DNA of 64,000 bases from Aurelia coerulea (GCA_039566865.1 CM076955.1:10989001-11053000), one strand, 5' to 3'. Shown: positions 31,206 to 42,326, numbered from the stretch's first letter. The notes: a model not told the origin generated them from the letters alone. Numbers and translations: made by a program.

Positions 31206-32250
31206 GCTACCCCTTTCAAAATCAACCAGTAGTAGGGCAAATGAGGGCAAGAACAGAACAATTCAGATCTAGTTTTTTCCCCGACTCTCTGTTTGAATGG
31301 AAAAAGCTTGACCCTGAAATAAGAAAATCTCCATCTGTTAGCGTCCTCAAGAAGAAGTTATTTTCGCAGATTAGGCTGCCTGCTAATTCAGTATATGGTA
31401 TTCATAATCCAAAAGGGATTGCGTATTTAACTCAATTAAGGGTAGGGCTAAGCAAACTAAATTTCCACAAATTTAAACATAATTTTAAAGATACAATCAA
31501 CCCAATATGTCTAATTAACGACGGCATAGAAGACACGGAGCACTTCTTGCTGCTTTGCAATTCTTTCAGAGAGCATAGACGCAGTCTTCTCGTTGGTGTC
31601 AGTACTTGAAGCATACGGATACTCTGAGGCTCCAGACAACAATATTTTGCAGCTTCTTCTATATGGAAATAAAAATTTGCCCTTGGAAGCCAATAGATTA
31701 ATCTTGAATGCAACCCAATGAACTATATTTTCGAAACAGAACGCTTTGATTGAAGATCACTCATATCCCTACGTAGAACACCCAAACCCCTTCGGTCTGT
31801 ATGTGTTTGTTTTTTAGCAGTTCTCTTCGTTTGTAATTATGTAATGTCTTAAGGCAGCTTGAAATCAAAAATCGAATTTGCAAATTCACCATGTTTGGCT
31901 CTAACTTTCAAACCTACACTTGCAATTACCGTACTTGATTGCAAGCTACCTTCGCTTGTACCATAGTTTTCCGTTTGTATTTTAAACATTCCTTTTATTT
32001 GTAGTAGCAGTTACGTGTAGTTTTATGTAGGTCCCCTTTAAGGTAAAGGTTTTTTTTCTTTTTTGTAGTTACGTGTAGTTTCAGCAATTATTTTTGTCTC
32101 TAGTAGTTACGTTCAGTGTGGTATGTTCGTATTTCCTGTGTTATGTTGCCATGAGGTAGATGTAGTTTTCGCTCCAATTAGTATTGTATTAGTAGTAGGG
32201 TATGGTATTTGTAAGTAATGTTGAAAGTAATATGTATTGTAAGTTATTAA
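31206..32250 (+). pseudogene. LINE ORF2 C-terminal fragment (right of the insertion) and 3' UTR
   Basis: It continues the fragment at 25377-25648. YPFQNQPVVGQMRARTEQF, LTQLRVGLSKLNFHKFKHNF and the Cys-His knuckle region DGIEDTEHFLLLC run in frame to 31609. Compared with the paralogue at 49024-49266, eight bases (about 31601) are missing after LLVGV, so the end (YGYSEAP..NILQLLLYG) is frameshifted. About 500 bp of AT-rich 3' UTR follows and is shared with 49270-49550. Confidence 0.75.
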
Positions 32251-32883
32251 ATGATGTATGAAAAAAAGACAGACACCGCCGCCGACTTTAACAGCTCTTA
32301 ACTCTGCGCCTTCTTTGATGTTCCTGTTGCCGCCTTTGGCTACACCCCTATTTTACACCTTTTATGACTTATTGGATTTAGCAGGATCCCGCTTACTCTA
32401 TTGTTTTGTATTGTATTGTTATTTCAAGATCTATATGCATGCTCCGTCTAATTTGGAAAGTTTTTACTGATGAAGGCTTACGCCGAAACGTTTACTCGAA
32501 TGTGTTTTTCTTGACTACATATATCTTTTTTATTAACCCTAATAAACCCTACTTTTTTATTACATATTGCGAATGAGCTAATGAGAATATATATATACGG
32601 TATACTATTGTGAAAAAGTCTATTGTGAAATTCAAACTGAATTGTGCTCTGATACGGATAATAAATATCACTGTAGTAGAAATGTTACAAAAATGGTTTC
32701 TAGATTTGGGGAAACGAACATCAAAGCAAACCCTACAACTAAAATTCCTATGCCTATCAAAAAATTAACTAAAGCCAGACGGAGATTGAATCTTACGTCA
32801 CATAAATATAATTATAAATCGTACATCATATGAAGAAGAATTAGAATAAACATAAACATAAACTCTGTTGCCACTGTAAATTT
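32251..32883. other. Intergenic region with a hammerhead-like motif; no gene seen
   Basis: Short frames only. The ribozyme-like core at 32467-32490 is listed separately. Confidence 0.4.
32467..32490 (+). ncRNA. Hammerhead ribozyme-like core (Penelope-associated type)
   Basis: CTGATGA is followed by AGGC-TTAC-GCC, which can form stem II, and then GAAAC, matching the CUGAUGA...GAAA catalytic core. Such minimal hammerheads are known in the terminal repeats of Penelope-like elements, and a Penelope-like element lies nearby at 34641-37570. Stem I and the cleavage site were not established by hand. Confidence 0.45.
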
Positions 32884-33232
32884 ATCATTTTAGCCTGAAG
32901 AGTCTGCATGAACAGATGAAACTAGTCGCAAATGAAACGAGAGTTGTTTTTGTTAATGCCTTCTTATAGTTTCAACATATATTTTACTTGCGTACAGTAC
33001 TACTTTTAGTTTCGACATATATATTTAAAACTAAAAAGATACAGTGCGCGACATACTGTACGTACTGACAGCGCGCATACTGACAGTGCGCGACATAAAT
33101 ATTTAAAACTAAAAAGATACAGTGCGCAAGTGTGATGTATGTTAAAACGAAGAAGAAGGCGTAAACAAAAGACAACTCGTTTCTTTTGCGACTAGTTTCA
33201 TCTGTTCATGCAGACTCTTCAGGCTAAATGAT
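32884..33232. repeat. 349-bp inverted-repeat unit
   Basis: Arms of about 84 bp (32884-32967 and 33148-33232) are inverted copies containing CTGAAGAGTCTGCATGAACA. The loop holds two direct copies of AACTAAAAAGATACAGTGCG (near 33030 and 33108). It may be a MITE or a dead Penelope terminus. Confidence 0.6.
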
Positions 33233-33316
33233 ATACTTTTACTGCAGCTCTTAATTTGTACAAAGTCCGTCTATTCATATGACCTAAGATTATTTCATTC
33301 TACTTGATGTCAAATG

Positions 33317-33682
33317 TTAGTTTGTATCTAACTTTGTTTTTCTTTTTAATTGGTACAGGAATTTGTGATTTGAGTTTAGTATCAATAGTCTCCTCATTAG
33401 GTTTGTTGTTTTAGTTGTATTGCTGCTAATTCTAGAATTAGGTACATAATTACGAGATAATTTTTCAGTCCTAGAATTGCTATTGCTAAGTTTAAGCTCG
33501 ATTTTATATATTTCTGTTCCGACTTTCTTCAATCTTGCATCGTTGAAATATTTTCTACTGTCTTTTGCATGCATCATTTTTTCCATCTCAGCCATGTATT
33601 CATGCTCGAGCTCCTTCAAGTTTGCTACTTGTATTTGCTCGTCATAAGTTTTTCGCTCTGTAGTTTGTTTTGTCAACTTCAA
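33317..33682 (-). CDS. Unrecognised charged 121-residue ORF
   Basis: Starts MKLTKQTTERKTYDEQIQVA and is rich in K, E and S/N, with heptad-like ELEHEYMAEMEKMM suggesting a short coiled coil. There is no known catalytic motif. It lies downstream of 33888-34145 on the same strand and may be a later exon or fragment of the same gene. Confidence 0.35.
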   Translation of the reverse strand: MKLTKQTTERKTYDEQIQVANLKELEHEYMAEMEKMMHAKDSRKYFNDARLKKVGTEIYKIELKLSNSNSRTEKLSRNYVPNSRISSNTTKTTNLMRRLLILNSNHKFLYQLKRKTKLDTN

Positions 33683-33887
33683 ATGTGTCCTACAGATATT
33701 GTTAGGATGTGTATTTTTCTCGCTTGTTTGCCTTTGAAAGTATTTTGAGTGGAATCCTCGTGTTCTTTTTGATTATTTAAGTTTTTGAATTTGGAGCATT
33801 TAGATCGCATATGTAATTGTTCTTCGTGCCACATTTCAAGGACTTTTTCTCTTCCTTTTCACATTCATGTCTCCACTTATTATTCAC

Positions 33888-34314
33888 TCACTCCACCTCA
33901 TACGGTTGATTGCAATAGCGTTCTTCAATATATTTTCTAACTTTATCATCGATGGTCTCGAATTTGTTTTCATAATTTTTCATTTTGATTTCAAACAGTT
34001 CTGTTTCTTGGAGTAATCTTTCTTTGCTGTATTTTAATCTTAACATGTACTCCTCTGGTGTTTCCTCAGGACGATGTTTTGGAACAAGGTATTTTGGCAA
34101 TATAATGTGTTTCATATTCTTTGAATATTCTGATCGTGCTTTCATTTTTTAGGTAATAGAAGTACGCCATCTTACGTTTCTTCTTCATTTTCAGCCAGTT
34201 AAAATCTGCATGCAATGTTTCTTCCGCTGCTGGTCTTGCTGTAGCTTTTATTGTCATTAAACCTATTGGGTCTTTTTCTTCAGTGGCATCTTCTGCAGGT
34301 GTTTCTGTTAACAT
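33888..34314 (-). pseudogene. Unrecognised ORF pair, apparently one gene with a frameshift
   Basis: The upstream frame (from 34314) starts MLTETPAEDATEEKDPIGLM and runs through EETLHADFNWLKMKKKRKM and YFYYLKNE. At an A6 tract near 34148 the protein-like sequence moves to the next frame (ARSEYSKNMKHIILPKYLVP, then HRPEETPEEYML) and continues to a stop at 33888. The product would be charged and partly coiled-coil. No family was recognised. The frameshift could be real, a sequencing error or an unrecognised intron. Confidence 0.35.
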
Positions 34315-34377
34315 ATATCACACCTGCGCACTGTATCTTTTTAGTTTTAACATATATCACTCCCTTGTGCATAAGAG

Positions 34378-34650
34378 ATGGCAAAAAACAAAAGAATAAA
34401 AGGCTTTAGCGACCAACAGGAAGAGACGCAGAGAGCAAATTCATCGGGTCAAGCATCCTTTCAACTCGTAGTCATAGGGCAGATTATCGAGGCAGCAAGA
34501 CTGATAAACAGCGATATGGAAACAAATGATAAAATGAAAGAAATCATCGAGAGACTGGCCTTAATTCTTAAAAACGAAACAGAAATGACAATGAAGGCTA
34601 CACCAAGACCAGCAACGGAAGAAACATTGCATGCAGATTTTAACTGTTAG
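34378..34650 (+). CDS. Unrecognised 90-residue ORF sharing a segment with the divergent ORF
   Basis: Starts MAKNKRIKGFSDQQEETQRA and ends KATPRPATEETLHADFNC. The last 20 residues nearly equal residues of the opposite-strand ORF at 34197-34257 (KATARPAAEETLHADFNW), an inverted duplication of about 60 bp. It ends at a C-run where the Penelope fragment begins. Function unknown. Confidence 0.3.
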   Translation: MAKNKRIKGFSDQQEETQRANSSGQASFQLVVIGQIIEAARLINSDMETNDKMKEIIERLALILKNETEMTMKATPRPATEETLHADFNC

Positions 34651-34917
34651 CCCCCCCCCGTTAGCCTATCGATTATCTTTATACTAATATCCTTCAGAAA
34701 CCCGTGGTGGCCTTCCCCAGTAAAATTCCTGAAGAATTCCGCCTGGGGTACTGAGACCCCCGAATTAAACTTATTACTGCACGCCTTGTAATTGTTAAAC
34801 CTAAGCCTAAAAGGCGTGCAGGTGCTGCCAACATATTGTACACCACAAACAGTACATTCCAACAAATACAAAACATTTGACGAGTCACAATTAAACGAAT
34901 AGTTTATCCTATATTCC

Positions 34918-37119
34918 CAGTAGCGTAGCCAGGGGGGGCAAGGGGGGGCGGCCGCCCCCCCCAGTCATCGCCAAAGGTGGTTTTCGTGATTCGTCCAAAT
35001 CCGTTGAGAAACTGAAGGGGGGGGGGGGTAAGTTGTATTTACCTCCAACAGTTGTCGCAGCGCTGTTTGTGAATGTCAAAAGGGGAAAAGGAAGTCAAAC
35101 CTTTAACTAATAAAGGCATCTTTATCATTTAAGTCAACAAGGATAGCAAAAATTTTTGCTCGCTTCGCTCGCAATTCCAAACATCTATCATAGATGTCTC
35201 GTATAACATCTTATTACCGCTCGGCTTGTTATCACGTCCAGGCATTGCAGCTTTATTAGAATTAACTGTGTATGTGTATTGCATCTATTTGGGAAAGAAT
35301 ATGAATCAGATTAAGTGCTTCTCAGAAATTTCTGTGTATTTACACTTTTCGTATTTGGCAACATGCTGCCACTTGTCTACTTCGGGTCTACCTCGTCGCG
35401 ATTTAAGCACTCCCAGATGCATCTTGCATTTACTTATGCCTTCCTTAATTCTTATCGACAGTGTCCCTCTTTTCGAAAATGCCATGAAAGTCAATGTGTG
35501 CTTCTCAAAAATGTCATCTAAAACCGAAGAGAAAATAGCTGGGTATAGGTTGGGGAAGAATTTTCCGATTAATGTCAAATCCTGGCACTGGCAAGTATGA
35601 TATTGGGAGACGCATTCTAAGCCAAAGTAAAGGATCTTTTTTCAAAAATTTTCCTCGTGTTCTGATTCATACAATTACCGTCACAAACGATCAAGGTTTC
35701 CTTGTCGCTAAAGGCAAAAGCATGAGCATGATAATGGGAGATGCATTCTAAGACAAAGTAAAGGGTCTTTCTTCAAAAATTTCCTCGTGCTCTGATTCAT
35801 AGGATAACTGTTACAAAACGATCAAGGTTTCTTTGTCGCTAAAGGCAAAAGCATGAGCATGATATTGGGAGATGCATTCTAAGACAAAGTAAAGGGTCTT
35901 TCTTCAAAAATTTCCTCGTGCTCTGATTCATAGGATAACTGTTACAAAACGATCAAGGTTTCCTCGTCGCTAAAGGCAAGCATGACATTGGGAGACGCAT
36001 TCTAAGCCAAAGTAAAGGATCTTTTTTCAAAAATTTCCTCGTGCTCTGATTCATACAATTACCGTCACAAAACGATCAAGGTTTCCTTGTCGCTAAAGGC
36101 AAAAGCATGAGCATGATATTGGGAGATGCATTCTAAGACAAAGTAAAGGGTCTTTCTTCAAAAATTTCCTCGTGCTCTGATTCATAGGATAACTGTTACA
36201 AAACGATCAAGGTTTCCTTGTCGCTAAAGGCAAAAGCATGAGCATGATATTGGGAGATGCATTCTAAGACAAAGTAAAGGGTCTTTCTTCAAAAATTTCC
36301 TCGTGCTCTGATTCATAGGATAACTGTTACAAAACGATCAAGGTTTCTTTGTCGCTAAAGGCAAGCATGATATTGGGAGATGCATTCTAAGCCAAAGTAA
36401 AGGGCATGGCCCCAAAAACTCCCAGCCCCCTCATTGTCATACCCCCACTTTATTTATCCTGGCCACGCCGCTGCATTCCCTTTATCTTTCTTATGATCAC
36501 TAAACGTCACCATCCAATTGCACGAGCATTTGCTGTTTTTCTAGCGTTTTGATAAGAGTTTCAAGACGACAGACGAATAAAAATTGAAGTTGGCAAACGA
36601 TGGTATAAAACCTTCTTCATGGGCCCAAACCCTTTGCATTCTTCGTGGGCCCTCGATAGGTCAATCAACCCTTCTGCTGACAAGTGTTCCAATCAATCTG
36701 CCACGCATGACATGGGTATTCTGATGTTAGCAATAACATTATAATTTCTAATCTCCAAAATTTTGATTAGAATTCAAATAAGACTAAAAGAAGAAGGGAA
36801 GCTGTCATTGATTGCTTTTTAAAGTGGCATTGAAAGTTTTAATGAACCTATTTCATCTGCTTGTTTCGTTCAGGCATATTCTCGTTTTTGTCCTGGGAGT
36901 AGGCAACTCCAAGTAGCTAAATTTTCATCTGCAACTTTAATGAACTTGGCCCTTTTAATCTTCGATTCTGGGTGGCTTTGTCTAAAAGAGGGTGTTTCCG
37001 GCATTCTAAAGGGCGTGGCCCCCAAAAATTTTTCCGGGGGCAAGCCCCCGGACCCCCATTTTTACTTGCTTCACTCGCATCTTGCCCCCCCCAAAGACAG
37101 GACCCTGGCTACGCCACTG
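34918..37119. mobile_element. 2.2-kb hAT-type non-autonomous element
   Basis: Ends are CAGTAGCGTAGCCAGGG and CCTGGCTACGCCACTG, inverted with one mismatch. TATATTCC is duplicated perfectly on both sides (34910-34917 and 37120-37127), the 8-bp duplication of hAT elements. The interior has G/C runs near the ends and a tandem array (35585-36420). No transposase was recognised; the frames near 35226-35600 are open on both strands and unassigned. Confidence 0.88.
35585..36420. repeat. Tandem repeat, about 7 units of 124-131 bp
   Basis: Each unit has GATATTGGGAGATGCATTCT, then AAGACAAAGTAAAGGGTC, a TTCCTCGTGCTCTGATTC segment and AAAACGATCAAGGTTTC. Unit starts fall near 35615, 35747, 35874, 35999, 36130, 36261 and 36384. 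It is internal to the hAT-type element. Confidence 0.85.
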
Positions 37120-37625
37120 TATATTCCTGGCTATCTATGTTTGAATGAAAATGTTCACTATTACTCATGACATTACACACTTGACAACGAGATTTACCAC
37201 AACGAGAACATCCCTTCTTATCAGTCCCCCTATTTCCCTAACTGAGCCTAGCCCTAACAAGTATATCCTTAAGGTTCTTACATCTCCTAAATGCTATTAA
37301 AGGTGGCTCAGGAAACACCGCTCTATGCTCTCCGAGTTTGTGAGCATAGAATGGAGTCTCCTGGCAACCTTCCCCAAACTATTGAGTGCTGGATGGTATG
37401 TGGCAACAAGTGGAACCCTTCCCCCTCCCTTGGTTATTGGTCCTATTTCCCGCATTTGCTAGAAGAGTTGTCCTATCCAGCCTACGTACCCTATCCAATT
37501 GTTCGTTAACTAAAGACTCTTCGTAGCCCCTTTCCTTAAGCCATCCAGCTAACTCGCCAGCTACATATATATAAACTCAGAAAAAACACATTCGTTAAAC
37601 GTTTCAGCGTGGGCTCACCATATTC

Positions 37626-37738
37626 AACGAAACGAAACGAAACGAAACGAAACGAAACGAAACGAAACCGAACGAAACCGAACGAAACCGAACGAAACCG
37701 AACGAAACCGAACGAAACCGAACGAAACCGAACGAAAC
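37626..37738. repeat. (CGAAA)n / (CGAACGAAAC)n microsatellite
   Basis: Pure CGAAA repeats change into alternating CGAACGAAAC repeats and stop at the TA that borders the next foldback element. Open frames here are repeat artefacts. Confidence 0.9.
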
Positions 37739-37740
37739 TA

Positions 37741-39346
37741 TGGTGTGCATTTTCCGCCAAAATTAATGTTATCAATTTTGTCTTGACAGCCTGGTTTTAT
37801 GATATCATCAATCCTTTTATGCTGGAAATTATCTTCAATCTACTTCGATTTTTCATATGCTTTGATTTCCATGTGCTTCGATTTTTCGTATGCCTAAATT
37901 TTGATTGTGAGTGCTTCGATTTTTCGCATGCTTCTATTTTTCGTATGCTTCGATTTTTCAAGTAGTGCTTCGATTTTTCGTATGCTTCGATTTCTGAGTA
38001 GTGCTTCGATTTTTCGTATGCTTCGATTTCTGAGTAGTGCTTCGATTTTTCGTATGCTTCGATTTCTGAGTAGTGCTTCGATTTTTCGTGTGCCTCGATT
38101 TTTGAGTAGTGCTTCGATTCTTCTGATTGATGCGCACACCTGAAGATAAATCTGCGCAGAATGTTTTGGCGCCCAAACGTCGAGGCCATACTTGTCATTT
38201 GAGGCTTAGTTCTAATCATAAGACAAATAGATTACAGAAACTCGCCACCTCTGGTCCTTCGATGAAAACAATGGCTTGCCGCAATAAATGGGGAATGGTT
38301 TCCACCTTTTGGGATAAATCCAATGTATCGAGAGACAGCTGTTTGATAATGATACAAAGTCAGCATAAAACTTGGATGGTCCAGAGCATTCTCGTTAAGA
38401 TTCCTCTGGAGTTGGTCGTAGATTCGTTGAACAGATTCTCCCAGAAGCAGAGACGTAGGAACTGGGGCATGGCACTGGGGGCATGGCACTGGGGGCACGT
38501 GCCCCCCAAATATTTTGCAATCAATAAAGAAGTGCTCTTTTTATTTTGAGGAAGTGCCCCTTTAGCTGAATGAAAAAAGTGCCCTTGAAGTGTCCCCCCC
38601 CCCCTCAAGTTTGAGATACTTCCGACGTCCCTGCGTAGAAGGACCAGAGGCGGTGAGTTTCTGTACACTATTCTTAAGAAATTTTCGTGAGCCTGAATAT
38701 GTTCTTAAAGTATTCTTTTTTTTTCAAATCCGATATGGAAATAGCAGCCCTCTAATAGACACCACGCTTTGAAAAAAGGAGATATATTTTTATAAACATT
38801 ATTCTTATAAAAAAGAGAGTAATTCATTTGTCTTTTGATTAGAAGGACCCTAGAAGGACAACCCTGATATGGTCTCGCCCTTTTTGGTGCCAAAACATTC
38901 TGCGCAGATTTATCTTCAGGTGTGCGCATCAATCAGAAGAATCGAAGCACTACTCAAAAATCGAGGCACACGAAAAATCGAAGCACTACTCAGAAATCGA
39001 AGCATACGAAAAATCGAAGCACTACTCAGAAATCGAAGCATACGAAAAATCGAAGCACTACTGTAAAAAATCGAAGCACTACGAAATCGAAGCATACGAA
39101 AAATCGAAGCACTACTTAAAAAATCGAAGCATACGAAAAATCGAAGCATGCGAAAAATCGAAGCACTCAAAACATCGACCAATCAAAATTTAGGCATACG
39201 AAAAATCGAAGCACATGGAAATCAAAGCATATGAAAAATCGAAGTAGATTGAAGATAATTTCCAGCATAAAAGGATTGATGATATCGTAAAACCAGGCTG
39301 TCAAGACAAAATTGATAACATTAATTTTGGCGGAAAATGCACACCA
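37741..39346. mobile_element. 1.6-kb TA-flanked foldback element with minisatellite arms
   Basis: Begins TGGTGTGCATTTTCCGCC and ends GGCGGAAAATGCACACCA, with TA on both sides (37739-37740 and 39347-39348). Arms of about 430 bp contain tandem copies of GCTTCGATTTTTCGTATGC and TTCGATTTCTGAGTAGT units. The arms end at the inner segment CTGAAGATAAATCTGCGCAG. The centre (about 38190-38860) holds further inverted pieces such as CTCGCCACCTCTGGTCCTTC. Non-autonomous; the TA suggests Tc1/mariner-type mobility. Confidence 0.8.
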
Positions 39347-39386
39347 TAAGGGCTTATTGCATTAGAAGATTTTTCTCTTTGTAGAT

Positions 39387-41840
39387 ATGACAGGAGCAGG
39401 CAAGGAGGTGGTGTTGCTCTCTATGTCAGAAATACAGTTTGGCTTAAACCCCGAGAAGATCTTCCAAATAAATCACTTGAATTGGTTAGCATAGAAGTAG
39501 AACCCCCAAATTCAAATCCGTTCATTGTCATAGCTTGGTATAGACCACCCAGTGAGCCTAATTCTTGCTTTGACAGCCTTCATGAAAACTTGAGCTTTTT
39601 TGATGGAGAAGGGAAAGAAATTATCATCCTAGGAGATACAAACTGTGATTTCTATCATAGAGACACCAGTCCGAGCCATGTTGTGCAGTTACATGAGCTG
39701 TACGACCTTTTTGGTATGAAGCAGATAATAAAGGAGCCTACTAGGGTTACGCTAAACAGTTCAACTTTGATTGATCATATAGCTACTACGAACTGCAACA
39801 ATATCACTGAGATTGGAGTGCTTAAGGTTAGTCTTAGTGACCATTATCTTGTATATTGTGTCAGAAAGTTGGCGTGGTGGTGTAAAACACCAGCACAAAT
39901 ATATTACATCTCGTCAGTTGAAAAATTTTAATCAAGAGGCTTTCCTCTCAGATCTCTCTGAGGTCCAGTGGGAGGCACTCGTAGCTAATGCTCAAGACAC
40001 AGATGATGTAGTAGGGTAGGGTGGGGTAATGTGGGTCTACGGGGTAAAGTGGGTCTACTGAGCTTTTCGCTAGAAATATCCTTCCTCATTAAATGGAAGA
40101 AAGGCTTGCTATTTTTCTTTTAATGTTTGCATAATAAGCTGCCTTTTTACATAAAACATTCCTCTTAGATGTATCTCCACTCGTTTTATAAAATAAATTT
40201 ACTGAACAGCCTACTGTGCAAGAATTTCAAAGCCCAGGAAAACTTTCTCCTGCGTCTGTTGTTTTGCTTTTGTGGCCAATTTAATGACCACGAGGTGAGA
40301 GTTTGGTCTTTTACAAATGAAATAACGTTTATTTCGAAGTCATTGACGCGATTGTTCTTTTTATTTTTATTTCTTTACCAGGTGGGGTAATGTGGGTCTA
40401 CTGAGAATTCAGCCATAATTCAAATTGAACGAAGCCTTGAATTGCTTAAAATTTTCGCACTTATGTTCATCTTGCCACGTTGTTTTCTGTCTAAAATGAG
40501 AAAACGGGCTTCCTATTACCGCAGTTGCTGTCTTGTAACCAGTAAATTGGAGTAAACATACTGCAAACATCTTTATTTGACTGTTATTATCAAATTCGAT
40601 CACTGACTCGCAAGTCGCAACCATGGTGGATCACAGCATAACGACCGTAGTTTTATGTTCGTTGCGGGAACGGGATTGCTTGCGATAAAAGGCAAAGACT
40701 GTGATTTTATTGAACAGAGAATAGTTGGGAAATGTAAGTCCATTAATTTTTTTAATCATTTAGCCTGTCATATTCCGATTGTGTACAAGTTTTGAAAGTA
40801 GACCCACTTTTCCCGCTCGTCGGAAAAAGTGGGCCTATTTTAGTTGCCAAAAGAGAAAATTTTTTAAAAATATTTAACTGCCTTTGTCAGAGCTGAGATT
40901 TTTTCCCAAGAAAGAAGAAGCACTGAATGTCAATTAAACGAAACTGTTGAAATGTTTTGCATTTTAGTCTCATTTTACCAGCTATCCATTTTGAGAGTTT
41001 GCTCATTTTCGACCCGCATTACCCCACCCTACCCTACGCAAGTGGACCCAATTTTTTGCGCTCATTCTAGAAAAGCATGCTCCTACTCTAAGAAGACGCG
41101 TGTCGGATAGATATACGCCTTGGCTGAATGCTGATTATTTCAAATTGGCTAAAACGAGGGATAAATTAAAAACTCAAGCTGTGAGAAGCAACTCAAAATT
41201 GTTGATGAAATCCTACAAGCAAATTCGTAACAGGTTAAATAACTTGAATACACAACTTAAACGTGGATATTTCTCTGAAAAAATCACGCAGTTTCAAGGT
41301 GACCTCAAGAAAACTTGGAAAACCATCAACCAAGTTATCAACAAAACGTCTAACACTACAGTTGTACCTAATCTTACTGTGGACGGCCAAACAGTTGAGG
41401 GTAACAAGGCAATTGCATCATCAATGAATGAGTATTTCTGCGGCATTGCGAATAAACTCAGCGAGAATATTCCCAAAAAAGCCAATCCACTCTTGTCTGG
41501 TGAATACCCGCTCGAAACTCCTCCGTTCAGTTTTTCTTTTTCTGCCATCATGACAGATGAATTATCATCAACCTTGAACAAGATGAAAACATCGCATGGT
41601 TCAGGCCACGATTGCATTGCGAGCTTTTATTTGAAGATTGCTTTGCCAGTTGTTGGCGGGTCCTTATGTGATCTTTTCAATAAATCATTGTTTTCGGGAA
41701 AATTTCCGGAGGACTGGAAGATAGCGCGTATTGCACCCATTTTCAAAAGTGGCGCAAAAGATGACAGGTCGAACTACAGGCCAATATCAGTTCTTCCTTT
41801 CATATCTCGGCTGTTTGAGCAGTTAGTTTTAGTTTTACTA
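39387..41840 (+). pseudogene. LINE-B: AP endonuclease to start of RT, split by a MITE and truncated
   Basis: The first part reads YDRSRQGGGVALYVRNTVWL, FIVIAWYRPPSEPN, IIILGDTNCDF and SLSDHYLVYC (endonuclease blocks). A frameshift near 39865 moves the sequence to another frame (ITSRQLKNFNQEAFLSDLSE). A 1,021-bp MITE at TA (40012-40013) interrupts it, and the ORF resumes at 41037 with a long frame at 41100-41915. That frame includes KIARIAPIFKSGAKDDRSNY and RPISVLPFISRLFEQL, the beginning of the RT, then stops abruptly near 41838. The RT catalytic domain is absent. Confidence 0.8.
40014..41034. mobile_element. GGGTAGGGTGGGG foldback MITE, copy 1
   Basis: Ends are GGGTAGGGTGGGGTAATGTG and CGCATTACCCCACCCTACCC, inverted with one mismatch. 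TA lies on both sides (40012-40013 and 41035-41036), inside the LINE-B frame. The internal string GGTGGGGTAATGTGGGTCTA repeats the end motif near 40380. A second copy is at 58537-62004. No transposase. Confidence 0.85.
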
Positions 41841-41959
41841 AACATTGCTATAGTAAATCAATTAATGATTCTTTACAAATTCATCAGCCTTATTGAATTA
41901 GATGTTTTTCTGTAGTAGTGATTCTCTACCAAATTCTTACATCTTGTACAATCTGATAG

Positions 41960-42324
41960 ATGGATTTCTTCCATTTGTAGATGGATTTTTTTTCCTCCGG
42001 TAGATCGATATCTTCCCCTGGTAGGTGGATTTTTTCTTCTTCTGGTAGATGGAATTTCTTTCCCACGGTAGATGGAATTTGTTCCCCCTGTAGATTGATT
42101 TTCTTCCTCTGGTAGAAAGAGTTTTCTTCCTCTAGTAGATGGAATTTCTTACTGTGGTGGAAAGATTTTTCTTTCCCGGTAGATGGACTTTCTTCCTCTG
42201 GTTCAAAGATTTTCCTTTCCCCGGTATATGGATTTTCTTCCTCTTGTAGAAATATTTTCCTTTCCCTGGTAGATGGATATACTTCCCATAAAAGATGAGT
42301 TTCTTCCTCCTCTAGGGGAAGAAA
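41960..42324. repeat. GGTAGATGGATTTTCTTCC minisatellite, block 1
   Basis: About 13 degenerate units of 25-30 bp. The 159-codon minus-strand frame (41926-42405) is a product of this repeat, not a gene. The same motif occurs at 43109-43235 and 49690-49975. Confidence 0.85.
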
Positions 42325-42326
42325 TA

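Larger units (their letters stand above)
33110..34345 (-). mobile_element. 1.24-kb block with 38-bp inverted ends and minus-strand ORFs
   Basis: CTAAAAAGATACAGTGCGCA with its continuation GTGTGATGTATGTTAA (33110-33147) reappears inverted at 34308-34345 with three or four differences. The interior is almost filled by minus-strand coding-like sequence. I recognise no transposase in it, so its class is unknown. Confidence 0.5.
34641..37570 (-). pseudogene. Penelope-like element, RT tail + GIY-YIG endonuclease (broken)
   Basis: Reading leftward on the minus strand: GWLKERGYEESLVNEQLDRV, then VPLVATYHPALNSLGKVARR, then EPPLIAFRRCKNLKDILVRA, a Cys-rich CGKSRCQVCNVMS linker, and finally the GIY-YIG-type NVLYLLECTVCGVQYVGST with FRLRFNNYKA. 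These blocks are the end of the reverse transcriptase and the GIY-YIG endonuclease typical of Penelope-like elements. At least two frameshifts (near 37415 and 37328) and an in-frame stop near 37246 make it dead. A hAT-type element (34918-37119) with its 8-bp duplication splits the Cys linker from the endonuclease. Confidence 0.8.

Noticed and set aside
35226..35600. Overlapping 124- and 90-codon frames on opposite strands inside the hAT-type element
   Set aside because: Neither shows hAT transposase blocks; coding status undecidable by eye.
37797..38219. 140-codon frames in the foldback arms (also 38916-39182)
   Set aside because: Repetitive KSKHYSEIEAYE-type peptides arise from the minisatellite on either strand.
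40012..40035. GGGTAGGG as interstitial telomere repeat
   Set aside because: Only two irregular units, inverted at the far end of the element with TA flanks; it is a transposon end.
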